Shown here: piece after piece, positions 26,300 to 33,416 of the stretch
Layout: every line of letters begins with the position of its first letter
Position numbering within the stretch: position 1 is the first letter of the stretch
The notes under the pieces: generated by a model
What the model was told of the DNA's origin: nothing
What the model saw: only the letters and a program-made list of their open reading frames with translations
The model's database searches: none
Source: JBBQCW01 sp038319025
Lineage (GTDB): Bacteria > Actinomycetota > Thermoleophilia > Solirubrobacterales > Solirubrobacteraceae
Assembly: GCA_038319025.1 (NCBI GenBank)
Contig: JBBQCW010000005.1
Span: 132,214 to 196,213, forward strand
Direction of reading: 5' to 3'
Length of the DNA: 64,000 nt
Translations under genes and position numbers: made by a program

Positions 26300-27670
26300 A
26301 TGTTCGCTCGCCATCGACCGGTGCTGTGGTGGGGAGTGGCCGTCGGTGCCCTCGCGCTCTTGGTTCGGCTGGCCCTCCTCGGCGGGGCCACGGCGTGGGT
26401 GGACTCGCCGCTCTACGAGCACATCGCGGGCTCCATCCTTAGGGGCGACGGCTTCTCCAGCGGTGGCCACGTGTTCGGCGACGCCTACCGGATGCCCGGA
26501 TACCCGGTCATCGTCGCCATCGCGCGCCTCTTCCCGGGGGAGACGGCTCCGGCACTGGGAACGCTGCAGCATCTTGCCGGCGTCGCCTTCGCCGTCGCGG
26601 TGCTGCTGGTGGCGACGCGGTTCTTCGGGCTCGTCACCGGCGTCATTTCCGGAGTGCTGATCGCCCTCGCCCCGCTACAGCTGTACGTCGAGCATGCGGT
26701 GCTGCCGGATTTCGCGTTTGCCGTCCTGGTGGCGGCCGGCGTCGCGCTGGTGGCCGAGGCCGCGGCGCGCGAGGACCCGCAGCGAGCACTCCTGCTCCTC
26801 GCGGGGGCGGTGCTGGCCGCCGCCACGTACGTCAAGCCGAACGGTCTCGTGCTGCTCGCTCTGGCGCCACTCACGTTCCTGCTGGCCCGGCGCGGATGGC
26901 GTCCCGCACTACGAGCGGGCCTCATCTGCGGCGCCGTGCTTGGGCTGGCGCTCGCCCCGTGGGTCGTGCGCAACTGGGTGCGCGACGGCACGCCCGCGCT
27001 GACCACGCAAGCCGGTGCCGCGCTGTGGGTGACGGCCTTTGACTACGACGAGCTGGCTCCGCGACCGCACACCGCCGACGAGCGCGCGGCCGTTTTGGCG
27101 GGCAATCATGCGGCCGCGATGAAGCGTCACCTGGGATTTCCACGGTTGACCTACGCGCAGGTCTTCGCGGCGCTGCGCCACCGAGGCCTTTCGCCCGCCC
27201 AGGCCAGCAGCACCATGAGCGCAATGGCTGAACGGGCGATCCGTGAGCATCCGGGTGACTACCTCTCCGGGGCCGCCAACGTGCTCGATACGCACTGGCA
27301 CATGGCCGGCGAGGCACGTTGGGCGAGGCACCTGCTGCGTGGACCGCTGGACCGCCCGCCGGGGTTGGGCACCGTTGCCGTGGCCCGGGGGAGCGCGGAT
27401 GCAGCCGACACGGTGTTCTCGGTGTGGTGGATGCTCACGCTCGGCGGACTGTCGGGGATCGCTTTGCTGTGGGCCCGAGACAGGCGCCCGCGCGCAGGCG
27501 GCGCTGCCCTGCTGTCCGGTTGGGCGCTGATCGCCGTCGGTGTTGCGTTGACCAACACGATCGATCTGCGCTACGTCGCCCAGGTGGCCCCGCTGGTGTG
27601 GACGGCGGGCGTGGCGGGGACGGTGTTCCTCGTGCGATCGATCGTGGCGGCGATGCGGCGTAAGCACTGA
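26300..27670 (+). CDS. Polytopic membrane glycosyltransferase (PMT/ArnT-like, GT-C fold)
   Basis: 456 aa with about ten hydrophobic helices. The first extracytoplasmic loop after helix 1 has WVDSPLYEHIAGSILRGDGFS, matching the acidic loop of GT-C enzymes, and GYPVIVAIARLF follows. The C-terminal part has a soluble loop (about 240-370) and three more helices. Such proteins transfer sugars from polyprenyl-phosphate donors at the outer face of the membrane. Acceptor unknown; no other glycan gene lies nearby. Confidence 0.75.
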   Translation: MFARHRPVLWWGVAVGALALLVRLALLGGATAWVDSPLYEHIAGSILRGDGFSSGGHVFGDAYRMPGYPVIVAIARLFPGETAPALGTLQHLAGVAFAVAVLLVATRFFGLVTGVISGVLIALAPLQLYVEHAVLPDFAFAVLVAAGVALVAEAAAREDPQRALLLLAGAVLAAATYVKPNGLVLLALAPLTFLLARRGWRPALRAGLICGAVLGLALAPWVVRNWVRDGTPALTTQAGAALWVTAFDYDELAPRPHTADERAAVLAGNHAAAMKRHLGFPRLTYAQVFAALRHRGLSPAQASSTMSAMAERAIREHPGDYLSGAANVLDTHWHMAGEARWARHLLRGPLDRPPGLGTVAVARGSADAADTVFSVWWMLTLGGLSGIALLWARDRRPRAGGAALLSGWALIAVGVALTNTIDLRYVAQVAPLVWTAGVAGTVFLVRSIVAAMRRKH

Positions 27671-27705
27671 GCCGGTGTCGCGGAGCGCGCCGGCCCCGGA
27701 ACGAC

Positions 27706-27731
27706 GAAACCCGCCACTGGGGGCGGGTTTC
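27706..27731 (-). terminator. Terminator downstream of tRNA-Gly
   Basis: Perfect 10-bp stem GAAACCCGCC / GGCGGGTTTC with a 6-nt loop, 6 nt past the 3' end of the tRNA on the minus strand. The U-tract is short (the stem itself ends in TTTC), so it may work on both strands, also ending transcription from the glycosyltransferase gene. Confidence 0.7.
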
Positions 27732-27737
27732 GGGCGA

Positions 27738-27811
27738 AGCGGATGAAGAGACTCGAACTCTCGACCTTCTGCATGGCAAGCAGACGCTCTAGCCAACTGA
27801 GCTACATCCGC
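27738..27811 (-). tRNA. tRNA-Gly (anticodon GCC)
   Basis: A full cloverleaf can be drawn: 7-bp acceptor stem GCGGATG/CATCCGC, D-arm with AGTTGG, anticodon stem TCTGC/GCAGA around the loop TTGCCAT, and T-arm GAGAG-TTCGAGT-CTCTT. The discriminator base is U, as expected for tRNA-Gly. CCA is not encoded. Confidence 0.95.
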
Positions 27812-27919
27812 ACGGCGACGGAGTATAGACGGACTCAGCGGCGTTTCGTCGCGTCAGTCCACTCGCCATGCCGGTCCCGGATCGGTCTCACGACGGTGGC
27901 GGTGCGCGCTCGCTCGCAC

Positions 27920-27925
27920 TAGGCT
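27920..27925 (+). promoter_or_regulatory. -10 box (TAGGCT) of the lipoprotein gene
   Basis: 6 nt before the ATG at 27932; leaderless arrangement. Confidence 0.5.
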
Positions 27926-27931
27926 GAGGCC

Positions 27932-28288
27932 ATGCTCACCTCTCGACTCGCGCCCATCCTCGTCGTCGGCTCTCTTGCGCTGGGTGGTGCGACCGTCGCC
28001 GGCTGCGGCACGTCCGATGTGGTCAACCAGATCCCGGGCGTGAAGACCGCCAAGGAGCAGGCCCGTGCCGCGCTCAAGCAGGCCGAGACGCAGGCCAACG
28101 AGGGCATTGCCCAGGCGCAGACCCAGCTCGACCAGGCCAAGAAGGACGCTGACAAGCTCTCCGGCAGCCAGAAGACCCAGGCCGAGCAGGCGGTGAAGAC
28201 GGCCCAGGACCAGCTGACGCAAGCCAAGACGCAGGCCAAGTCGCTGATTGATCAGGCCAAGGCGGCGCTGGATCAACTCGGCAACTGA
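27932..28288 (+). CDS. Small Ala/Gln-rich lipoprotein
   Basis: 118 aa. A lipoprotein signal peptide ends in a lipobox-like TVAGC with Cys25 as the likely lipidation site. The rest (about 40-115) is one long amphipathic helix rich in Ala, Gln, Lys and Asp (KEQARAALKQAETQAN), a coiled coil like those of small cell-wall or membrane-spacing lipoproteins. No enzymatic motif. Function unknown. Confidence 0.7.
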   Translation: MLTSRLAPILVVGSLALGGATVAGCGTSDVVNQIPGVKTAKEQARAALKQAETQANEGIAQAQTQLDQAKKDADKLSGSQKTQAEQAVKTAQDQLTQAKTQAKSLIDQAKAALDQLGN

Positions 28289-28332
28289 AGGCGCGCCCAA
28301 GCTCAAATCGTGCGAGGAAGGTCTGCCGGAGC

Positions 28333-28338
28333 TATGCT
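28333..28338 (+). promoter_or_regulatory. -10 box (TATGCT) of the exported-protein gene
   Basis: 6 nt before the ATG at 28345; leaderless arrangement. Confidence 0.5.
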
Positions 28339-28344
28339 CGCCTC

Positions 28345-29100
28345 ATGGCAGGATCGACGCTCTGTCGGATTGGCCATCTGCTGGGCCTCGCCGCCGTCTC
28401 ATTGGCGTTGACGATCCCGGCTGCTGCTGACGCGCGAACGGATGGCCCAGTGGCCAGCGCAGCGTTCTTTCCTTCGGGCATCTCGGTGACGGTGCCAGGC
28501 GGCGGGTGGGCGACCGCCTCCTCGCCGACGATGCCGCCGAAGGCCAAGGAGATCACCGTGACGACCGCGCCGGCCAGCCCAAGCGATGCTGATGTCTTCG
28601 ACCTCCTCAGCCAGATGTTCGCCGGGCCGGAAACGGGAAAGCTGAGTGCGCGGGCGAAGGTCGGTGTCTGCGTGTTCCTGACGACGAATTTCGTCATTCC
28701 TGCCATCGAACCGAACGAATCCGTTGACGCATCAGGGGTTTCGCAGCTCTTCCTGAACTTGTGTGTCCAGATGGCGATCCTGTCCTCGGTCCGGGGGAAG
28801 GCTACGGCGGCGGCCGCGAGGCCGTGCCCCCAGGTGGGGGCGTCGGTGCCGATCAAGATCACCGGTGGCAAAGGGCGTTACCGGGCCACCGTCACCGGGT
28901 CGGCACGACGAGCGAGGTCGCGAGGGCTGAAGGTGACCTGTCACCGTCAGGGGACGGCGATGGTGATGAAGGTTCGAACCCGATCACGCAAGCGGACCCT
29001 GCGCCAGGTGGTCGGCAACCGGATCTTGATCGGGTTCGCCAGCCCGGCCGGAACCTCTCGCGGCGTTCGGGTCCGCGTGGTGTTCTCCCACCCCAAGTAG
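28345..29100 (+). CDS. Exported protein of unknown function
   Basis: 251 aa. A signal peptide of about 29 residues (hydrophobic LLGLAAVSLALTIPAAADA) is followed by a secreted domain; the C-terminal 90 residues are basic with Cys residues (RPCPQVGASVPIKITGG, GLKVTCHRQGTAMVMKVRTRSRKRTLR) and resemble the beta-rich tails of secreted actinobacterial proteins. Not recognised further. It is the last chromosomal gene before the tRNA-Cys element. Confidence 0.6.
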   Translation: MAGSTLCRIGHLLGLAAVSLALTIPAAADARTDGPVASAAFFPSGISVTVPGGGWATASSPTMPPKAKEITVTTAPASPSDADVFDLLSQMFAGPETGKLSARAKVGVCVFLTTNFVIPAIEPNESVDASGVSQLFLNLCVQMAILSSVRGKATAAAARPCPQVGASVPIKITGGKGRYRATVTGSARRARSRGLKVTCHRQGTAMVMKVRTRSRKRTLRQVVGNRILIGFASPAGTSRGVRVRVVFSHPK

Positions 29101-29147
29101 TCGCCGCTCCGGCCCGCGACTGGACCAGCGCTTCGAGCAAGCCTGAG

Positions 29148-29189
29148 AGGCGACGACCGGAGTCGAACCGGTGTACACGGCTTTGCAGG
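29148..29189. repeat. Left attachment site: 42-bp copy of the tRNA-Cys 3' half
   Basis: These 42 bp are identical to 56640-56681, which are the 3' half (discriminator base back to the anticodon loop) of the intact tRNA-Cys(GCA). At this end the tRNA 5' half is missing, so it is not a tRNA gene but the direct repeat made by site-specific integration into tRNA-Cys. A tyrosine integrase gene lies 460 bp inside it. Confidence 0.92.
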
Positions 29190-29307
29190 GGTGCAGTTGG
29201 GGTAGCGCCCGATGCGATTTGGCTTGCTAGAGCGGTTGCTGACGTTCGGTGGTGCTGCTCAATCACCGTGTTGTGGGTGCAGTCGTGGGTGCAGTTATGG
29301 GTGCAGT
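29188..29307 (+). repeat. Left arm-type repeats (GTGGGTGCAGT)
   Basis: Exact GTGGGTGCAGT at 29273-29283 and 29285-29295, TGGGTGCAGT at 29298-29307, and GGGGTGCAGT at 29188-29197 touching the att core. The three main copies are 12-13 bp apart and in the same orientation. The same 11-mer occurs three times next to the right att copy, so these are probable arm-type binding sites for the integrase N-terminal domain. Confidence 0.7.
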
Positions 29308-29324
29308 AGCGCAGCCGTGGACGC

Positions 29325-29621
29325 TTAGTGGTGGTGCCGCCGGGCGCGGAACCCTGCGAGGCACCCCTGCTCGGCGGCGTACTGATAGTCGGCCTTGAAG
29401 TCGTGAGAGAAGATGCGTGCGGCCTTCGACTCGGAGTTAGTCCCGGCGATGAGCTGCGGGCCTGAGGCGCGGCAGGTGCCGTAGGTGGCCCTGTACGTCT
29501 TGGCCTGCCCGTAGCAGAAGTGCGTGCCCTTGACGCAGGCTGAGGCTGAGGCGGGGGCCGCCGGGATCGCCATCGCGACGGTGGCCACGGCGACAGTGAT
29601 AAGGCCTACGAAGTAGCGCAT
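29325..29621 (-). CDS. Small secreted Cys-containing protein
   Basis: 98 aa. A clear signal peptide (VGLITVAVATVAMAIPAAPASA) leads to a 70-residue mature protein with four Cys (CVKGTHFCYGQ, GTCRASG, EQGCLAG), which could form two disulfides, and a His-rich end (RRHHH). Family not recognised. It is the first gene inside the element, downstream of the integrase on the same strand (29 bp gap), so it may be co-transcribed with it. Confidence 0.6.
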   Translation of the reverse strand: MRYFVGLITVAVATVAMAIPAAPASASACVKGTHFCYGQAKTYRATYGTCRASGPQLIAGTNSESKAARIFSHDFKADYQYAAEQGCLAGFRARRHHH

Positions 29622-29650
29622 GGGGCTACGCTAGTGCATGCGGGGCGAGT

Positions 29651-30877
29651 CTAAGCCGCCTGCTCCGCAGGAGCGGCAGTTGACACGGTGGCCGCCGTGA
29701 ACGCTGCACTGATCTTCGCGGCCTCGTCCCCGGCGGGCGTGAAGTGCGCGTAGATCATCGTCGTGGTCACGCTCGCATGGCCCATGAACGCCTGGATGGT
29801 CGTCAGTGGCATCCCGGCCTGTGCGCACATCGTCCCGAACGTGTGGCGCAAATCGTGGAACCGGATCGGCGCCAGCTTCGCCCGCCGCTGCGCGGCCTTG
29901 TACGTGACCGACAGCTCCTGGTAGTTCAGGTGGGCACCGTCCCAGGCTGGGAACACGAGGTCGCCATCACCATCGAAGCCGGTCACATCACGCAGCCGGG
30001 CGAGCACCTGCTGAACCTCCAACGCGAGGGGCACGCTCCGGGCCTTGCCCGACTTCGGCGCCTTCTCCTTGCCGGACACACCGCAGAACGACCGCTCGAC
30101 GTGTACGCGCTGGCTCATCAGGTCCACGTCACGCCAGCGCAAGGCGCGCAGCTCACCGAGACGCAGGCCGGTCAGGGCGGCCGTCAAGAACAACGCCTCG
30201 TAGGTCGGGTCCGTGGTGGCGCCGACGAGCGCATGGATCTCCTCCGGCCGGTAGAAGCGGATGGCGCTGCCCGACCACTGCTCGCGCAGGCGCTTGACCG
30301 CCTGGCCGCTCGCGGGGTTGTGACCGATGCCCCACTTGGCGTCGACGCGGCGGAACACGCCGCCGAGGATGACGAGCCGCCGGTTGACGGTGCGAGCCGA
30401 CAGGCCGCTCGCCTTCGCGTCGGTCTTGAGCTGCTCCACGTCCATCGAGGTGATCGCCGTGAGCGGCGTGTCGATGCCGAGCGCGGTGTTCAGCACGGCG
30501 ACTGTGCGGCGGTAGTCGCCCATCGTCGCGTGCGCACACTCGTTCTCGAACTCGGAGTACCGGAGCCACTCGTCGGCGGCCTGGCCGAACGTGACCACGT
30601 CGAGCCGTGCGGTGCCCACACGGTCATGCTCGGCAGCGAGCAGACTGCCCAGCTCCATCTTCGCGGTGCTCTCGTTGAAGTACCCGGCTGGCGGGCGGCC
30701 CTTGCCGGGGTGTGCAGGCCCGAGCTTGACGGTGCGCTCAACCTCGCCGTAGGAGCCGCCCTCGCGGACCTCCCAGGCGTAGACACGGGCGAACCACGTG
30801 TCCTCGCGGCGGCGGCCTTCGCGCTTCCGCTTCAGGGTTACATTGCCACGGACACGACGGCTAGACTGGGGGTGCAT
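29651..30877 (-). CDS. int: Tyrosine site-specific integrase of the tRNA-Cys element
   Basis: 408 aa. An N-terminal arm-binding domain (about 10-80) and SAM-like core-binding domain (about 95-190) precede the catalytic domain. The active-site residues are present: Arg239 (TGLRLGELRALRW), a Lys in the loop near 275-279, His341 and Arg344 (HDLRHTFGTM), His367 (GHASVTTT) and Tyr376 (MIYAHF). It should carry out integration at tRNA-Cys and, with an excisionase, excision. The ATG has AAGGAG upstream. It is much larger than the Xer-like protein at 21 kb and of phage/ICE type. Confidence 0.93.
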   Translation of the reverse strand: MHPQSSRRVRGNVTLKRKREGRRREDTWFARVYAWEVREGGSYGEVERTVKLGPAHPGKGRPPAGYFNESTAKMELGSLLAAEHDRVGTARLDVVTFGQAADEWLRYSEFENECAHATMGDYRRTVAVLNTALGIDTPLTAITSMDVEQLKTDAKASGLSARTVNRRLVILGGVFRRVDAKWGIGHNPASGQAVKRLREQWSGSAIRFYRPEEIHALVGATTDPTYEALFLTAALTGLRLGELRALRWRDVDLMSQRVHVERSFCGVSGKEKAPKSGKARSVPLALEVQQVLARLRDVTGFDGDGDLVFPAWDGAHLNYQELSVTYKAAQRRAKLAPIRFHDLRHTFGTMCAQAGMPLTTIQAFMGHASVTTTMIYAHFTPAGDEAAKISAAFTAATVSTAAPAEQAA

Positions 30878-30901
30878 CTCGACTCCTTAGGTCGGGTGCC
30901 T

Positions 30902-30932
30902 GGCCCCCGGTCGTTCTTTCGACGCGGGGGCC
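30902..30932 (-). terminator. Strong hairpin just upstream of int
   Basis: GGCCCCCGGTCG and CGACGCGGGGGCC form a 12-bp GC-rich stem with one bulged base around the loop TTCTTT. On the minus strand it follows the gene at 30984-31346 and ends about 25 nt before the int start codon. It may terminate upstream transcription or attenuate int. No U-tract. Confidence 0.5.
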
Positions 30933-30938
30933 TACTTT

Positions 30939-30952
30939 GTAACGAACGTCAC
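30939..30952. promoter_or_regulatory. Palindrome GTAACG-AA-CGTCAC upstream of int
   Basis: A 14-bp palindrome with one mismatch in the 106-bp gap upstream of int. A further copy of the arm-like repeat, GTGGGTGCAAT, lies at 30974-30984. Together they suggest a regulatory region; no regulator can be assigned. Confidence 0.3.
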
Positions 30953-30983
30953 TAAGTATGCACACGGCTTTCGGTGGGTGCAA

Positions 30984-31346
30984 TCAGAGGCCGAAGTGCC
31001 TGCTGTAAGCAGCGATGTAGGTGTGGTCGGCGGCCAGGATCGCGGCAAGTCCGTGGCGGCCCTCGCGGCGCGCCGTCACGATGGCCTCCGCGGTGTTCAA
31101 GACCATGCTGAAGTCGAACGCGAGGTCTGGCGCGATGGCAAGAACAGCCTGAGGCGCCACGGCGATCTCCTCGCTCGGACGGGCCTCGGGAAGGCCCTCG
31201 TGCCAGCGCACGCTGGCCGACACGAACTTGGCTGGCATGCCGCTCCGTTTCGCCGCGTGGAGCTTGCGCATGATGTCCATCAAGCTCTCGTCCACTAGAT
31301 ACTCGTCGCCGCCGGTGATCCTGATTGTGTGGGGCAAGTGGTACAC
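30984..31346 (-). CDS. Hypothetical element protein
   Basis: 120 aa; family not recognised. It starts at GTG 31346, which has GGAGGAG 6 nt upstream, and this decides the start over longer frames. Content is mixed alpha/beta (RITGGDEYLVDESLMDIMRKLHAAKRSGMP, then VLNTAEAIVTARREGRHGLAAILAADHTYIAAYSRHFGL). It precedes int on the same strand and ends just before the hairpin at 30902. Confidence 0.6.
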   Translation of the reverse strand: MYHLPHTIRITGGDEYLVDESLMDIMRKLHAAKRSGMPAKFVSASVRWHEGLPEARPSEEIAVAPQAVLAIAPDLAFDFSMVLNTAEAIVTARREGRHGLAAILAADHTYIAAYSRHFGL

Positions 31347-31771
31347 GTGCGTCTCCTCCGTGGGTTTCACCGAGGCTCGCACCCCTCTGGCGCTATTCCG
31401 CCACGGGTCTGTCCGATAGGCACCTAGACTTTGGTCCCAGGGTTGTTGCTGCGACAGCGACCTCCCTGACACGAGTCGCTAACCGACAGTGGCCGGTGAC
31501 GGAGAGCTCGGAGCCTGCGGGGCCTACAGCCCTAAACGGTGATCGCCAGAGCCATTGCCGGGAACTTCAGAAGAGCCTCGTTCGGCCTTGAATCCGAGCG
31601 GGGCTTCTCGGTTTCTAGCCTAGACGTCGCTCACCAGCGCTACCGCGGCGACGTGACCTACACGGGCCTTGCGAGCTTCAGCCCGCGCGGCTGACCGAAC
31701 GGCCCAGCATTCGAACGTAGCTGGTCTCGGAGAGCGCCGCTTCTGGCGAACGCTCCCCGAGTCCCGTCAGC
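31347..31771. other. 425-bp gap without a recognised gene
   Basis: No convincing reading frame. It holds a terminator-like hairpin (31572-31608) and a second imperfect hairpin around 31730-31757 (GGAGAGCGCC against GGCGAACGCTCC), directly after the end of the secreted-protein gene on the minus strand. Confidence 0.5.
31572..31608. terminator. Terminator-like hairpin
   Basis: Inverted repeat AGAGCCTCGTTCGG / CCGAGCGGGGCTTCT with one bulge and an 8-nt loop, followed on the plus strand by CGGTTTCTAG. It lies in the gap between two minus-strand genes. Confidence 0.35.
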
Positions 31772-32191
31772 TCAGGCCTTGGTGAGCGTGGTCTTGACCG
31801 TCTCCTTGCAGGTGCCGATCTTGATCTTGACCGTCTCCTTGCAGGTGCCGATCTTGATCTTGACCGTCCACTTCAGCTTGGTGGCGGTGGTGAACTTGCC
31901 CGTGACGTTGATGGTCGCCGGGACCGGCGAGGCGAGCGACTTGGCCTTGCCCGAGTAGGTCAGTACGCCGGAGGACGAGATCTTCGCCGTCTTGGTGGCG
32001 CTGTAGGTGTTGGCCTTCCCGCACTTGCCGCCGTTGACGACGATCTTGGCCGTGCGGCCGCTCTTGGCAACATCGGCGAACGAAAGAACCTTCTGGTTGC
32101 TGTACACGGCGCCCTTAGTGGGGGCGACGGCCAGCGCGGTGGCCGGGACGGCGAGCAGGACGGCGCTCACCAGGAGAATGCGTATGGACAT
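31772..32191 (-). CDS. Small secreted protein with a tandem 11-residue repeat
   Basis: 139 aa. A signal peptide (ILLVSAVLLAVPATALA) is followed by a basic beta-rich domain with GGKCGKANTYSATKTAKISSSG. Near the C-terminus the 11-mer KIKIGTCKETV occurs twice in a row, encoded by an exact 33-bp tandem duplication (31801-31833 and 31834-31866), which adds a Cys. Family not recognised. Confidence 0.6.
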   Translation of the reverse strand: MSIRILLVSAVLLAVPATALAVAPTKGAVYSNQKVLSFADVAKSGRTAKIVVNGGKCGKANTYSATKTAKISSSGVLTYSGKAKSLASPVPATINVTGKFTTATKLKWTVKIKIGTCKETVKIKIGTCKETVKTTLTKA

Positions 32192-32287
32192 GCCGGACCT
32201 CCGCTGTTTGGGGTGACGGTGGGAACCGAGCTCTGTCGAGCTGGTCCACCGCAAAAACGACGATGTTCTGGATGGTTCAAAACGAGC

Positions 32288-32767
32288 TCAGTTCCCGGAG
32301 CCGGCGGCGATGATGTTGCCCGAGCCGGCGGCGATGATGGCGCCTCCGCGGGTGGCCATGATGTTCCCGGACCCGGCCGCGATCACGGATGCAGAGCGGA
32401 TGTCGATGATGTTGCCTGAGCCGGCGGCGATCACCGAAGCGGACGCCCCGCTGGTCAGGTTGCCCGACCCCGCGGCGATCACCTTCCCGGAGCCGGCGGC
32501 GATTACCCGCGAGGTCACAGTCAGGATGCTGCCCGAGGGCGCCAGCACGAGGGTGGCGGCGTTCGCGGCCAAGTTCCCGGACCCGGCGGCAATCACATTC
32601 CCCGAACCGGCGGCGATGACGTTTCCGGAGCCCGCTGCGATCACGTTCCCCGAACCGGCGGCGATGACCCGGCCGGGCATCGGGTCGCTGCCGAGAGCGG
32701 CGCCCAGTGCGAGCTGGCCGGGGATGTTGATCGCGGCCCGGGAGGCCAGCGATGCGGTGGACGACAA
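32288..32767 (-). CDS. VIAAGSGN-repeat protein, start uncertain (possibly 5'-truncated)
   Basis: About 159 codons if translation begins at a TTG at 32767; no good start codon or ribosome-binding site is visible, so the 5' end may be lost. Eleven copies of the octapeptide (V/I)IAAGSG(N/K) are present: five in perfect tandem, two in tandem, then four spaced by short variable linkers, the last ending the protein. Regular Ile/Val-x-x-Gly-x-Gly-Asn repeats are what a beta-solenoid surface protein would show. The plus strand is also open across it, but that frame reads as monotonous PEPAAIT and has no independent support. An IS110 remnant lies just upstream. Confidence 0.5.
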   Translation of the reverse strand: MSSTASLASRAAINIPGQLALGAALGSDPMPGRVIAAGSGNVIAAGSGNVIAAGSGNVIAAGSGNLAANAATLVLAPSGSILTVTSRVIAAGSGKVIAAGSGNLTSGASASVIAAGSGNIIDIRSASVIAAGSGNIMATRGGAIIAAGSGNIIAAGSGN

Positions 32768-32808
32768 CGCCGTCTGGGCTACAGGGTCGAACGTAGTCGG
32801 GGCGCGAC

Positions 32809-32979
32809 GTGGCTGTAGGCGTCTGGCGGGACGTCGTGCGCATGTACCGACGACTACGACACACCGAACCGGAACCGGAGCCGGAGCCTGTCGTCCTGAG
32901 CAAGGCGGACCATGTTCTGCACGCTGCGCAGGCTCTCGCGGAAGCTCGCCGCCGAGACGGCACCACGGTCCGACGCTAG
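32809..32979 (+). CDS. Possible 56-aa protein
   Basis: GTG start; sequence VAVGVWRDVVRMYRRLRHTE, then four Glu-Pro repeats, then an Ala-rich helix (LHAAQALAEARRRDGTTVRR). It lies between the AAGSGN-repeat frame and the IS110 remnant. There is no ribosome-binding site and no recognised family; it is reported because it is a compact open frame with protein-like composition in an otherwise gene-free stretch. Confidence 0.28.
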   Translation: MAVGVWRDVVRMYRRLRHTEPEPEPEPVVLSKADHVLHAAQALAEARRRDGTTVRR

Positions 32980-33023
32980 GCGTCCTGCATGACGGGCGGT
33001 AACCTGATTCTCCCAGCGCACCG

Positions 33024-33359
33024 TGACCACCCAGCATCGGTGACGCCGGTCATGGCGGCCAGCACGATGCCAGGCGGGATCGCCCCGATCCCCGTCAGCT
33101 CCGGCAAGACCAACCGCCATCGCCTCGATCGCGGCGGCAACCGCCAGGTCAACGTTGCCAGCCACCGTGTCGCCCTGACCCGCGCACGATGTCACCCCGA
33201 AACCCAGGTCTACATGGCCCGCAAACGCGCCGAGGGCAAAACGCACCCGAAGCAATCCGCTGTCTCAAACGCCACCGCACACGACGCATCTGGCACCTCC
33301 TCCGACCGCCCGCCGCCGGGAGTTCAATCAAGGCCCTCCCCATCAACTTCTTGACATAG
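33024..33359 (+). pseudogene. IS110-family transposase remnant (C-terminal part, frameshifted)
   Basis: Translation gives GIAPIPVSSGKTNRHRLDRG, then GNRQVNVASHRVALTRA, then HPETQVYMARKRAEGKT, the C-terminal transposase_20 region of IS110/IS116/IS902 enzymes. After EGKT the match continues in another frame as EAIRCLKRHRTRRIWHLL and ends PINFLT before a stop at 33357-33359. So one frameshift (near 33245) separates two parts of a once continuous gene. The N-terminal RuvC-like DEDD half is absent. Confidence 0.78.
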
Positions 33360-33416
33360 GAGCAGCGAAAGCAGAAGTGGCGCCGTAGCCAACGCGATGC
33401 CTGGGCAGCCAGCCGG

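Noticed and set aside
29148..29220. A second tRNA-Cys gene
   Set aside because: Only the 3' half is present; after the anticodon loop the sequence departs from any cloverleaf.
32300..32690. Possible CRISPR array from 24-bp repeats
   Set aside because: Repeats are in-frame with octapeptide coding, partly in direct tandem, and lack unique spacers of constant length; no cas operon nearby.
32310..33002. Plus-strand frame of PEPAAIT-like repeats
   Set aside because: It is the mirror of the VIAAGSGN repeat on the minus strand, whose octapeptide is more protein-like and ends in a proper stop; no start signal on the plus strand.
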